From assembly GCA_021234155.1 (NCBI GenBank), contig JAJEKV010000097.1, positions 2,519,477 through 2,583,476 on the forward strand: DNA of 64,000 nucleotides, read 5' to 3'. Source of the stretch: Isoetes taiwanensis (taxonomy: Eukaryota > Streptophyta > Lycopodiopsida > Isoetales > Isoetaceae). The notes beneath the pieces are model-generated. The model ran no database searches and was not told where the DNA came from. It was given only the letters and a program-made list of their open reading frames with translations. Position numbers and translations under genes: made by a program. Below, piece after piece: positions 21,927 through 35,700 of the stretch. Position 1 is the first letter of the stretch. Each line of letters opens with the position of its first letter.

Positions 21927-23703
21927 ACATCAGATTTATTGGCTAGAAGGCAGTTCTTCTTTTTTGTCAGAAGATAAACTAGAAATGCACTAATTTATGA
22001 TTTGGCATAACATTTGCGTCAAACAATGGGAACAATATTGGGAATTATTCATCTCATATTATTGCCATGTAAAATTGTCATGTGAGGTAATGCACGTAAC
22101 GCCATACTGTACAGCCTTCTGTTCTAGTCTTCTGAACTGTTGAAGGTATTATGACGTTGCTTTTTCTCCTTTTCTGAACCATTAGTCCTCAATATTTGGT
22201 TTGGTAGTTTTAAGGAATTGGGAGATTCTTTTATTGCTACATAATCGATTTTCTTAATTGAAAAAAATGTTTGATCCACTTGTCGATCATGCTTCCTCTG
22301 TGTGTGCACATGCGTGATCTTTTATGAATAGTTCATTAATGAATAGTAACGGTGCCTATCATTGTCGGCCTTTATTAAAAACATGGTATGTAGAGGAGGA
22401 CCTATAAATAGCAAATGTTTGCCCCCTTCACAAAGGTGGGCATCATTTGCTCTCAAATTACCTTCTCCCATTCCATTTTTGCATATTTCATGTGTTTCTA
22501 GAGAAAAGCATTTGTTGTGGATCTTCTTTCTCACTTTTACTTATACTATTAAGCAATTGTCATGAGGAAATATGCACTAGGGTAAACAGTTGAACATGCA
22601 ATAGGGCAAATTCTAAATAAAATTATGGAGCTATAAGCATGTGTTGCCGAGGATAGAATCATGTTGCAGAACAATGTAGTGTTCTCATGATCCATTTACC
22701 CTGCTTTTCCTATGCGTTTATCACCTACTTGTTAAGTTTCCAGCCTCATTTTTAGTTTTTGTTTGATGTTGGCTGTTATTTCGTCGAGTGCAAAGGCAAC
22801 ATAATAATGGTCATGAGAAGCGCGTTCACACTAGGTCTATTGTACATAATGATATCATGAATAAAGGGCAGGAAATAATTGTCTGTTGTATCGCCAATCA
22901 TGACAATAGTCTTTCATCCAAATAAAAACATTGTTAGTGTAGCAAAAATTGCACACGAGGTAAGCGCCATAACCTTGTAGTTCAGTGTACTCGTAGTTTG
23001 TGATAATTTTTGGTAACATCAAGTAATTCAAGAATTGCACACTCTTTCCCTATCACACAATTATATGTGCAGTTTGCACTAATTCTAAGCGCTAATAACC
23101 TTTCAGTTCGTGTCTTAACGGTTGTATCAAAGTCACCAAGACACTACTAATGTAGCAACAACTAGACACGAGGTAAGCATTAAATGCTCTTTGCACAAAC
23201 ACAACAATACGAAATCCATCCAACAACTAGTAAAACTACATATACATACAGAATCATTAGCAAAAATGCCATAATCACTACTAATACCAAGTAACTAAGT
23301 TAAACGTAAGCTTCATACCTTTAAACATACATTCATTATGCTTTCTCTCACGTCCAAATAACGCTTGCATAAAGCCCACATAACTAATATTTCATCATAT
23401 AGCACCAACAAGAGCAGAAACACACCATCAAACTCCACTGGACAATCATGTCAAAATAATCTTTGTGGATGTAACTTCTCTATTCCCACTCTAACCTTCA
23501 CCCCAAGCCTGCATTTCTGCTAGTTTCTTTTTGAGGACCGAAAGTTAATTTGGTTGTTCAAGATCAATGAACTATGTGGAAGCAAAATTAGTACCTATAA
23601 GTTTAAGGATTTCCAGCAATTTGGAGATGACTTTTTTGTAATTTATTGCATTTTAGTCTCTTTCTTGTATTGAAGCTATAAAAATAGTGTAAAATTATCC
23701 GGA
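21927..23703. other. Spacer between desaturase remnant and receptor kinase 3' end
   Basis: AT-rich. No open frame looks coding. Both flanking genes converge on it. Confidence 0.6.
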
Positions 23704-26700
23704 TTATCGGGCCATAATAATTGGTACAGAAAGGAGAGTGTTGCTTGCGTTGGCACTAGTAGACTTTTCCAACAACCATATCTCATCTTGTAAGTGCTCA
23801 TAGGTGTCCTCATACGTAAAATCTTGTGCCATAGCACCAATATTCTCAAGCTGCAACACCACTGATGTAATGGAAGGTCTCTTCTCTGCTGTATCATCAC
23901 AACAATTTAGAGCTAATGCCAACATTTTCTCAAGTACCTTAGGTTCATAAGAACCCATCCTCGCATCCACCATAGAATGTACAGACCCGGCCTCGTACGC
24001 AAATTTCACCTGTTGAAATCTTGTGTCATGCAAAATGAAGGAAAATACATTTTTTGCATGAAGAATGAAGAAAAATGCATTTTGTGACGTGAAGAATGGA
24101 GAGAAATGCCTTTTGTATGTAAGTATTTCTGTCATACCTCCCTCACAATGTTTTTGGTGCCATAGATTGCCTCCAAGCCTGTCAAAAGCTCTAAAAGAAC
24201 AACACCAAAGCTGTATAGATCACTTTTGTCGGTATATTTTTGTGTCAACATGTACTCTGGATCTAAATAGCCCTGCACAACATAAAACCATTACATCATT
24301 GAAGAACTAATCTGCTGCTTGATTGTTCTCCCAGAGAAATATGTTTGCTGGCATCCAATAGTTTTTTTTTATTCAAATTTAGGATCTAAGGCATTAGAAC
24401 AAAGAAACAAGCAAGATAATTTCTATAGTGTGAATTCAACTTTCAATTGCGCTGACATGGTATGTCGAAATTGTGAGGTATTTGCCTAGATGAATACCTT
24501 GCCTATGAACAAGGCAGGCAAAATGCATCTTGCAAATGGGAATCATTAATTCGTTCACGCAATGATTTTGTTTCACGAAAGTCATAAATTGTCTAAGGAA
24601 GCTAGCCTAACAGCATTAAGAGTATATAACTTATAGATATAAAGTCATATCATGCTAAAGTCGATTTGGTTTGTTCTACCTTTTCTCCCAAAACATGTGA
24701 GAATCAAGGTGGCAAGGACTTACTGGGGTGCCTTTTAGCACGGTTGAGATAGAAGAGATTGTCCTTATTATTTCCAATTCAGATTCAGGAATATTCTTAG
24801 ATAAACCAAAATCTGAAACCTTCGGATTGTTCTTGTCATCAAGCAAAATATTAGTTGACTTAATATCCCGATGAAAAATAGGAGGATTAGCTTCTGTATG
24901 AAGATACATGATTCCCTTTGCTGTCCCTAAGGCAATTGAGACGCGTTCTCTGAAGTTCAAAATACTCTTGCTTCTTGCTGTTTACACATAGCAAACGAAT
25001 TAGCGTCCAGAGAAATTTTCTATTGGTTATAAGATGCTATGAATTAAACTAAGTGATTAGCATGTAGTGAATCAAATGTTTTCTGGGAAGGGCCAAATAA
25101 GGTACGCTGCAAATGATCACGCAACGTTCCCCCTGTCATGAACTCATACACCAGCATCTACAAGCAAATGACTTTAAGTTAATATAAGGTTTCTGGAAAC
25201 TAAAATTTATTGATTACCATACTTGTTCACCTCCCTCCATGCAGAATCCCACCAAAGAAACAAGATTAACATGATGTACTCGAGATAACAATTCTATTTC
25301 TCTAAAAAATTGAGTTTTCCCTTGTTGGGAGTCCATTCTTGCCCGTTTTATTGCTACCACTTGTCCATTAGTTAAAACGCCTTTGTAAACACTTCCATAG
25401 CCACCTTCTCCAACTTGGCTTGAGTGACAAAAAGAATTTGTGGCTGATTTTAGTTCTGTCAATGAAAATTGCTTTATGTTTCTCATGTTAATACTATTGT
25501 AGTTGCCTCCTGCAATCATACATTCCAGTTTTAGTATAATACCACATTCTTGAAATAGTTATACACCTCCACAGAGGAATAAAGCCAATATAATGAAAAT
25601 GCTAAATGATTTCTGCCATCCTTATTGGCTTTAATAGCCTCTAAAACTACAAGAAATGAAACTTACTTGATACTTGAACAAGAGAGCTTGATGGAGCATA
25701 GAACTTGTATATAACAAAGAACATTGAAGATACCAAAAGTATAGTTGAAATCATTGCTCCAAACAAAATGGCAACAACTGTTTTGGTACCTAAGACTCTC
25801 TTGTTTTGTCTTGTACTCTGAAAAATCTTTGCTACAACCCAAAGATGATTGAGATAGTTAGCTTGTTTATATTTCCACATTAAATCTACTAGAGATTAGA
25901 AGACAATTGATATGTGGCTCAGCCTTCTAGTAAGTGCACTTTAGAAGTGAGCTCTTACACGAAAAACAAACTCCTAAGACCCTAAAGCAAAAGAGATATT
26001 TATAAAATAACTTGGATAACCAGCATATGCTATCCTGTATAAGAATGTGTAGAGCACATAGGGACGGTGAACCTTTGCTATCAGTTAAAATTCTTACAAG
26101 GCAGCTCGATTTTAGATTATCTTCTTCATATCTTGAGGCTTAGGACTAGATAATTGATTCTAGATAGCAACACAAAGATCATTATGAAGAGCATGGAATG
26201 GATCAGCATTTGATCAGTCTTCGGAGATAGAAGTTTTGAAATGAGCAAGGGATTTCTGCTACAAATAATATGTTCACTTTTCAGTTTATATTAATGCCCA
26301 AGGGCAAAGCTACGTAGCTTACGAGTTTTTGAGAGAGTGATTGAAGGTACACTCTTTGCTTTCTCTAAGGCTGAATTCTAAACATTGGCAACATTTATGA
26401 CTTGATGATGGCAGGACGCTTCATACCTATAACGTGTCTAGATGGTTTAAAGCGATACTCTTCGACACAAGCTTAGGTTCCAAAATAAGTTCTAACACAA
26501 GCACAATCGTATGACCAAGGTGTTGCATTACTAGGATTTTTGGGTGGTAAATCATTTGATGCTATTCGACAAGTTCTTTTAGATTTTAAAGCACATGCTA
26601 CTTGGCCTTAGGGGGAAACCATGAAAATTTCAAAGTGCAATCTTATGCACAGGATGCGAGGATTTCTGGAGCTTATGGGGCTAACTCATTTGAGGGTATT

Positions 26701-29700
26701 TTACAGGTTCTTTAAAGAATTGAGAGCATATGTTACTTGTCTTCAATTGGTTTAGGTGGAACAATGAAAGACAAATTTTACTTTGGTTCTTTAAAAAATT
26801 TTAGGGAGTGCAAAACTACCCGAAAAGTTCTCAATAAATTGTCTTCAATTGGTTTAGGTGGAACAATGAAAGTTTCAAATGGTATTGTTATTCTTTGATG
26901 CTATAGATTGACATGTTATTGACCTTCATTTCAAATTTTTTTAATTGATTTTAGTGGAAAGAAAACTATGAAAGTACCATTTTTCATATACTTTTGAGGG
27001 TTCCAAAAGTGGTACAAGTAGACAACTTTCATTTTTTCATCTTGTTTCATGTGAACTAATTACATTTGCAGCCAACATTGCGTTATCTATTGTGAAAGAA
27101 GCGACGTTTGAGAGTTGAATTCCTTACAAATAAGAAGGCTGTTGGGATTTGAATGAAAGCACGTTCACAAGCATATTCCACATAAACCTGGATGGATGGA
27201 TGGATGGATGGATGGATGGATGGATGGATGGATGGATGGATGGATGGATGGATGGGTCTCTTTTCTACTCTCTACTCAATTACACAACTGACCGCTCCTC
27301 AAGAACAGGTCTCCGATACAAAGATAAGACAGGGGATATTGAAATCACTTCCAAACCACAGACTAGTGGGTTCAAAATAATATAACAAATAGAAAATATG
27401 CAAATGAAGCATACCTATTCCATAAGGTGGTTCCAAATTAATGAATTCACGAGGTCCAAATAGTAGATTGTCACGAATTTTCCAATTTGCAAATGCAAGA
27501 AAAATCCGTAATACCTCTGTCTGGTTAAAGCCACTAGTAGTGATATTTGATGGAAAAATCTTTAGTATTAGCCGAAGCCTAGGACCAGATTCCCATGTGT
27601 AATTATCTACATATAGTTGCTTTGACAAATTGAGTCCCAAGTTCATGAAATTTTCATAATAAGTCTTATTGAAGTTAGTGAATGAAGGACTTTTTAGTCG
27701 GCAAGTAATTTTTATTGGAGAAGCACATCTGCATTCACCAGGCACCAACTCACTAGTAACTTGATTACAAGTATCTTTGGAGCATTCTTGGGTTAGATTT
27801 TGGACACTGTTTACTTTGTTTGCCTCTTTGGTTGTATTCACTAGAGAACAGAACTTTGTAACATTTGTATCTGTTGTGTTGCAAAGTGGATTGCCATATA
27901 ACCTGAGATATAAGAAAATTCAAAGTACGTTCTTAAATAGCAAGAATAAAGTGGCCAAATATATAATTGTGCAAGCTTTATGTTTACCAAAGAGATGTAG
28001 AGTTCGGAAGTTGAAAGGATGCATCCAAAATTACAGCAGATAACAAATTGTTCCTAAAGTCTCTGTTTTAAACATAAAGATTTTAAGAATGTTATTAAGG
28101 ATATGCAATGAAATAGGCGGATAGAATACGCATAAATAGTACCGTTTGTGCTTGCACACAAAATGACATCACTATAATCAATGGGATTGATCATTTTTTA
28201 TTATATAACTTCTTCCAGCTTTTAAATTAATTGAAAGGATAGTGAACAAACTGTAACAATCAGCCACTTTCCTTGCTAAAGAACTGGCAATTCATCATGT
28301 CTAAAACATGTGGCCAAGCCTACGTTGATTAAATATCTCTGCTAGGGAATGCATAAGGGTAAAGTTACATATGGCTTTCTGCCTTGAGGTGGTTACTGCA
28401 ATGAGTAGAACCCCATAAGAGCATTCATGACAATGTTGTTATGAGTGCAATTGCCACATTGAAATTGATGCTCCATGTAGGATAGCTCGTGTAAACATCT
28501 TATAGATTGCAAAGTTGTGCTTGAGCTAAGGCAATAGCTAGACCTTGCAAGACTATATATTGAAACATACATTATACCACATTGAATGAGAAATGAGCAT
28601 GATAGCTTAACACATCTAAATAATAAATGCAAGATTCTTACAACAACTGCTCGTTATCATCATGTTTGTTCCCGATTATCTGGCTTGGTATAATTGAACC
28701 TCTAAATCTATTGTTCTCTAATTCTCTGCAAATGATAAACATGTATTAGATAAAGCTCATATAGGCATAACTATAATGGCTATGGAAAGAAAAGGGGAGA
28801 GAAGGAAAACAAATCATTCAATGTCTACACTTCTCTTATAGCATTTTCTTATAACAAAGAAGTTAGATTATTATGTTAACAACAATGTCATGCATTATCA
28901 CAGCTAACTATACCAAGATATGAATCTTAGGATACCTCCAGTTCTTGTTAGTTTTTAATGTTCTTATAGTATCTCGTTCTATAAAAAACAACCTTACTTT
29001 ATTATCTTCTGTGCTTTAGATTCTCGTTCTTAGTTTAATATGCCACTACACATATAAGCGTTGTATGCTTGGATATCATTCATTAATGTTCCTCTTGCTT
29101 ATAAGGGAACATATCATTTTCAATTTTTGGTATGTTGGCATTGATTATGATCCATGTATTCTATGCATGGAAAACCTAAAGAGAAACGTGAAAATATTTG
29201 CTTCATCTTCTTTGTTCTTTATTTTGCTCATCCTTTTCTCCAGTTGCATTGGAACAAGTGAATAAACTTCCATACATCAAACATAATGCCAAAAACTTAC
29301 AAAGTCTGTAACTTTGTCATCTCTGTGAAGGCTCCATTGATTTTCCCAGTTAAGAAATTGTGAGACAATTTTCTGTTTCTCAAATGGAAAAAGCAAGTTT
29401 AGATAGAAGAATACACAATCACATGTGAAAAAGGAAAAAAAAAAGGGAAAGGATATAAGAAAGTTTTATGTTGATTTTCCTGCAAATAATGACATGCTTG
29501 TATGGTAATTAAGCTTTTTACTGATGTCTGAATTAAAGATAATACATAAATGGACCTCACATTGTGGTAAGGTTGTTCGGCATATGACCCCTTGGTACAT
29601 GTCCAGCCAATCTATTGTTGCTCAAATCACTAAAAACAACATACATTAGTTTCCTTGAAAGTTTCCTAAATGCTAGGAAGTTTTGCGAAACAAGGTTATG

Positions 29701-32700
29701 CCACGTTTTTTCTGGTTTACTTCAGTTCCATGAATCATTATAAATAAACATAGAAGGACAACTACTTAGTAATAGTAGGAACGGACTTGAAAAGTGCAAG
29801 CAGAATTAGCAGAGTTTTACACTTTGTTTTAGATGTTTTCCCATACATGTATTCCAAGCTAGATGCTCTAGTGAAGTTCAAAATAGATCCTGTCAAGTTG
29901 CAGTGGCGTAGACTCCTGCACGAGAGGAATAGAAATCAATCGAACTTATCTTGAATACATAGAAGATTGCTAATGAAAATAGAAAACATTTACATTTTCG
30001 TCATGTTGTGCAATTCACTGTAAGATGGTGGAATTTGTGAACCTTCAAAGAAGTTGTTGTCCAGCTGCCTAAAAAAATGGGGTCATGATGCTTCTGTTTG
30101 CAAACTCAAAACAAACAACCATTGGACTCAAGCAAAAAACCAAAACAACAGAAATAATCCCATGATGCGTTACAGAGTTAGAAATGTGAGGCTTCAAAAG
30201 CATTGGATGGAAACGAACCATCGTTCATGGAGCAAGTGCGTCAAAAACTTGTTCATGGAGCAAGTGCCCAAAAACTTGTAAAACTTGGAATTGAAGGCAA
30301 AGAAGAGATCAAATGAAGATTAAAAGAAGTGAGAAAAGGACAACATAATTGCAAAACTCTTTGCATCAGTATCGAGGAATCAACCTTCCAGCCAAATTAA
30401 AAATTTCTACTAGTGGCACACAATCCTGACTGCAGTAGAGCATAGATTTCAATTGTTGGTGATATGCCCAAAGATAAAGAGGAGTAACAAGCATTTTACA
30501 AGGTCCATTTGAATTATTGGCATGCTAAAGATTGAAGATATACTAGCCATTACGGCAGAAAGAGCCTAAATTCTGTTTTTTTTTTCTTAAAATCACCCAT
30601 TGAATGGTTTTAAAGATAGAGTCTATGGTTTTTGGTATTGCCATTTATACCTCCAAATCAAATCCCCTTGGAACTTATTATTCTAGAAAATTGATTTTAT
30701 TCTCGAGCCCTAACTAAAACGGCGTCTGCCTGTTTGTAAAAGTTTCCTCCCCCAAGGGTTCTGCAAGGGTTGAATGGCCTCCAAGGGTTCTGCTTTACAT
30801 GAGATGCTACTGAACATACCCTTTCAACTCTAGTTGGTGTCTAAGATCTGTTGGCCCTGCCATAGAATATTTACTCCATAATATCTCTATTACACAACCT
30901 CTGAATGCGGGTATCTAGACGTATCAACATGATTTTAGAAGATATATTGAGTAGCTTTGTGTTTGAGAACAATTTAATTGGAAAGCTTACCTATAATAGT
31001 GCTTATTATATTGGTATTAAGATGAGACCGTTTATGGCAATGCTGATTGTATCATGAACTATGAGTGGCCATCACATATTGGAAGATATGGAGAGCATGT
31101 TGCAATGATGTAAAGTTCAGGGAATTCACCTATACTTGATATGTATATAGCCTATACTTGATATGTATATAGCATCTGTGTTTCTAGAGTAGCCCAAAAA
31201 CCTTTTCCATATGCACAAAAGTGCCTTGCCATACCCTTACTTTATCCTTATCTTATACAATAAGAGGTAGATACCCTTATTCTATGTACAAAATAGGTAA
31301 CAAAAAACCCCTTCACATTCACTTTGATGGTTCTTACCACTAAAACTATTAGAATTCCCTTGGGTTCATGATCGAGCTCGAACAAGAGCCAAACAACATC
31401 ATCCGCATGTAACCTTTGAATAAGAAGATCAAGTATTCTTACTTATAATTTATCCCTCCTCACTCAAAGTTGCAACTCCGAGGCCATCTATGAGGGAAAA
31501 TATACCCAAGTAACACATCACTATGCTTGGGCCTTTGTAGTACTTAAATGGGTATGGAATATGGCCTATGAGATAAACTACCTAAGGAGGTAAGGGAGCG
31601 TTATACATTAACCCAACACACTACAAGGATGGATTCTTGGGCCCTAGCCTCTCCCCTTAGTGCTAACACAAACACACCACAACTGTGGATTCTTACGGGC
31701 CCTATAATCCCTCCACAGTTTTATCCCACATCCACAGGCACTCCATACCATTCCTCCCCTCCACAAGATGCTTGCCCTCAAGCATGTAGATAATGCATGT
31801 AGATAATGTTTTCACTAGGAATCTGATGTCATATGTCTTCAGTGTTAACAACACACCATAAGGGCATGAGATCTTTATGGTCCTTAACCTCTCCAAAGTT
31901 TTATTTCACACCCACAAGCATCTTGTATATGGATAATGTGGTTACTTTTCCTCCATTCAGAGGCCGTGTAATAAGAACATCTGGGAATGCTCTATTGCAA
32001 GCCCAACTGATTTAGATGCCACCTAGGAGTTGGAAGAGTACATCCATCAATATCCTCGTTTAAAGTAGAACACTTGGAGGCCAAGCTCCTTAAAGGGGAG
32101 GCAACTATTATAGACTAAGGCCTAAGGGTCAAGCATATGTCATTCTAGTCATGACTTGGGAATAAGGTCAATATCCATGAGGTATAGTTGATCAAACAAT
32201 TAAATTGTTAATGGTTTAATAATAGAATAGACCGATGCAAAGTTAAATTGAAGGGGCTTAGGAAAGGCATGTTATGGCCACGTTGCACAGGGTTTTGGCA
32301 GCTCGAGAGGATTCACACCGATACCGCAACAATTTAATGCAGCGCATCAAGGAAAATTTAGGGTTAATAAGAAATGTTTTAAGAAGTAACTAGGTTGTCT
32401 TGAGCAAGAACAACATTGTGAAGGAAATCGAAGCCCTTATGGTGTTTTTTGTTTCTAGCTTAATCAAAGTTCAATTTAAGCATTCTGATATAATCTTCGC
32501 TCTTCATAGGCTAATTGATAGATCATATATAGTAGTCCAGAATTACTAGCAATTCGAGATTATTAATTATACTATGGGGGATTGGGGTGACTATCCTTGT
32601 GCTTTTCAAGGTTTTGTGGCGTGGTATGCCTGAACAGCCCCTCGCTTTTCAAGGTTTTTTTTTATTATCATTTTTGTTTTAGTGTGGTGATGTGCAAGTG

Positions 32701-35700
32701 CAAGGGTGATACGCGACTCCAATTTATCCATGAAGCGTGGAATTTTGATAGGAGTGTTTTAGCAACCTTGCATTTGTCCAAGCCCTTTGCGGAGAGCTTA
32801 TCATTAGGGTTTTTCCTCGAAAACCCAAAAAGGCTTCAAAAAAGTCTTGTCAAAGGGCACCCTTCTCTTCATCATCAATTACCTTTCTCTGCCTTTGTGG
32901 ATACCAACCCTGTGCCAATACATTCCCCCTCATGAGAAATCTTACCTCAGTCTGCATGGAATAATGTCTCCAAATCTTTCAATTATAATAATATTGATAT
33001 GTGGCATCATGACACCTCTATCTTCTAGAATCCTAAGCTTGCTATCTCCAATGACTCCCCCCTGGCTTTAAGGCATCCTAAAATCTACTCAAAATGGCTA
33101 CACCATAATGTTACCACTTTGGGGGATTTATGGCATAACAATAGATGGACAACTTGGACTGCTTTCAAAAGCAAAGTTGGTGGTACCTCCTCTGATAGAT
33201 CTCTTTTCAAACACATTATGAATTCTGTGAAGTCTATTGGTCTTAATCTGAGAGTCAACAAACCTGACTAGTCCCTAAATAGTAAACCTATGTATAAAGT
33301 GTCTACCATCTATAAAACTCTTACTGATAATCAGATCCCTTGTAAAGCTCAACTCTTTTGGAATATTTCTGTTGAGGTGAGTGAAAAGCTTTTTAAAAAT
33401 GTATGGCTCTCATACTCTCCCCCAAAGATCAACTATTTTATCTGTTTGCTTGCAAATAAAAGTATTCCCAATCTTGAATTGATTCATAAGTGCCAGTTAA
33501 ATAATCCTAATACTGTATCTGCTATCTCTCTCTCCTGAGTGCCCACTTGGTTGCCACCAGATTGAGAACACTTAATATATCTTTTTGTGTCCTAAGTTGG
33601 AGGACTTTTGACTATTTTTTTTTTTTTTTTTTTTTTGATGAACTTGGACCTTTATTACTCAAAAGAATACAAAGAGTACATGTTCACTAGAGCAACACTA
33701 TCCACCACATACATGGCATAGAAAAGCAGAGAGTACATATCACCACGAGCACAACTGTTTGCTATGAATAGGTCTGAATCTGAAGATATTGCTCCCAAAT
33801 GACACTTTTGACGTCATCCTTTAAGGAAGAACACTTGTACGCCTTCACAATGCGACTATGAGCGTCGCTAAGCACTTGCGTATCTGAAAAGACCTGTCCC
33901 TTGAAGATGATGAGATTTCGTCTCTTCCAGATGGATCAGATGATCCAAATAGATGCTAAGTGGAAAGCCCTCTTTGCCAACCTGTCCCAAGAACTAGGAT
34001 AGACTGACAATAAGACCTGCTGACTATTCAAATCACAATAGAAAAGACTCAATAGCCACTGCCAAGCAAGTCGAACGTGGTGACATAAGAAAAAGCAGTG
34101 CTCAATTGTCTCATCCCTCTGCATGCAAAGAGGGCAGATCACAGAGACTTCTGGACGAAATCGATGAACAACAGTGTTTACCCGCATGCATCTATGAGTG
34201 ATCTGCCACTATAAAATAGATAGCTTAGGATAGAGCAATTTATCCCATACCCATCGCCAGACTGCTTTACGATGAGGCTCAGGGAGAACTAAAGGCCACT
34301 TTGGCGATGGAGGCAACACTTCAGAAGCAGGACCACATACATCGAGTGCACCAGGTGCTCCTCCTTAACACTACCATGAATCACCCCCCAGAGCTGGGGA
34401 GCCATGTCTTGTGGGTGTGGAGGAAGTGTAGCAGCGACTTTTTCCCAAATGCCGCGGTCCCAACGAAGGAGGAGGAACTTCAATTTGAACTCATTCCATG
34501 TCAACAATCTTGTCTCATTATACCATGCAGATACCGTGAGCACACCTGCTGCTCGCCATCGACGTTGCGTCAATGGATGGACAGAAGAGACCAGGGGACA
34601 GTCTGCCTGGCCGTCACCCAAAGGGATCCACCAGCAACTGGCTGTAGGATCTATGTGGGCCATTGGATGGAACTGAAACAAAGTGCGCACAGTCTCCCAA
34701 GCAGCTAGCAACCCCTTGAGGAAAGGAGATGCATTAGGATATGGAGAAAGTGGATAGAATAATGCCCATGGGAGGAGTGGCTTAATAGATGGAGAGCCAA
34801 AGGAAATGCACATCTGTAAAGACTGGTGAATGAGACGCATGCCTGGAGAATTATCAGCATTATTTAGAATCCGCCATGTGAACTTAGAAATCAACACCTT
34901 GCTCTGGAGAAGAAAGTGAATCATCCCCAGCCCCCCACAAAGTTTAGGCATAATGCACTTCGCCCAACTAATTTTAACAGCTCCTTGTTCAGTGCCACCC
35001 CAGATGAAGTTCCTGACAGTATGAACAATGAGCTGCATCTTTGTCTGTGGTGCCAGCAAGATCGATGCCATATAGACATGTGTACCACTCATAACTGACT
35101 TTGCCACAGTTCAACGACCAGCCATGGATAACTTAGCTGTGGACCACCAGAACAAATGCCTTTCCAACCCCTTAATAATGACATCCCACGCGTCTCCAGA
35201 TGAGAGGTGTATACCAACTGGAATGCCCAGAAGCTTAGTTGCCTTCCCATGAGGAAGAACCTTCCATGGAAATGCAATCACAGAAGACGGCACTGGAGAG
35301 TCTAGGGCCCACAAGGCAGTACACTTTTGCCATTAGCAGGAATTTTAACATAAATAGACCTCTCAACTTAGTGAACTTCCTTTCCAATAATCCTAATAGC
35401 GAAAATACCATTTGTTTCACTGCTCTTTGGAACATATAGAAGCATAGAAACAAGTGTTTGTTTGGGGGTCATAAGGTTTTTCTTATCTGGTTAAAATTAA
35501 ATACTATGTTTGACTTGGAGCTAGCTGCAACTGCTCATAAGCACAATTGCTCTCAAACAAACCTTGATACAAAATGGAATGATATTAGAACTTTCTCTGG
35601 AATTTATGTTTTTTTTTTAAATTGAATTGCCATGAGCAAGTTACTAATACACATGTCTTACTTAATAGATTATCTTAGAACCTGTGGTCGAGAGCTTGAT

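Noticed and set aside
23704-30068. A separate kinase gene lacking a signal peptide
   Set aside because: Exon 8 begins in the phase left by exon 7 at 45596 and the LRR register is continuous, so one gene fits better than two.
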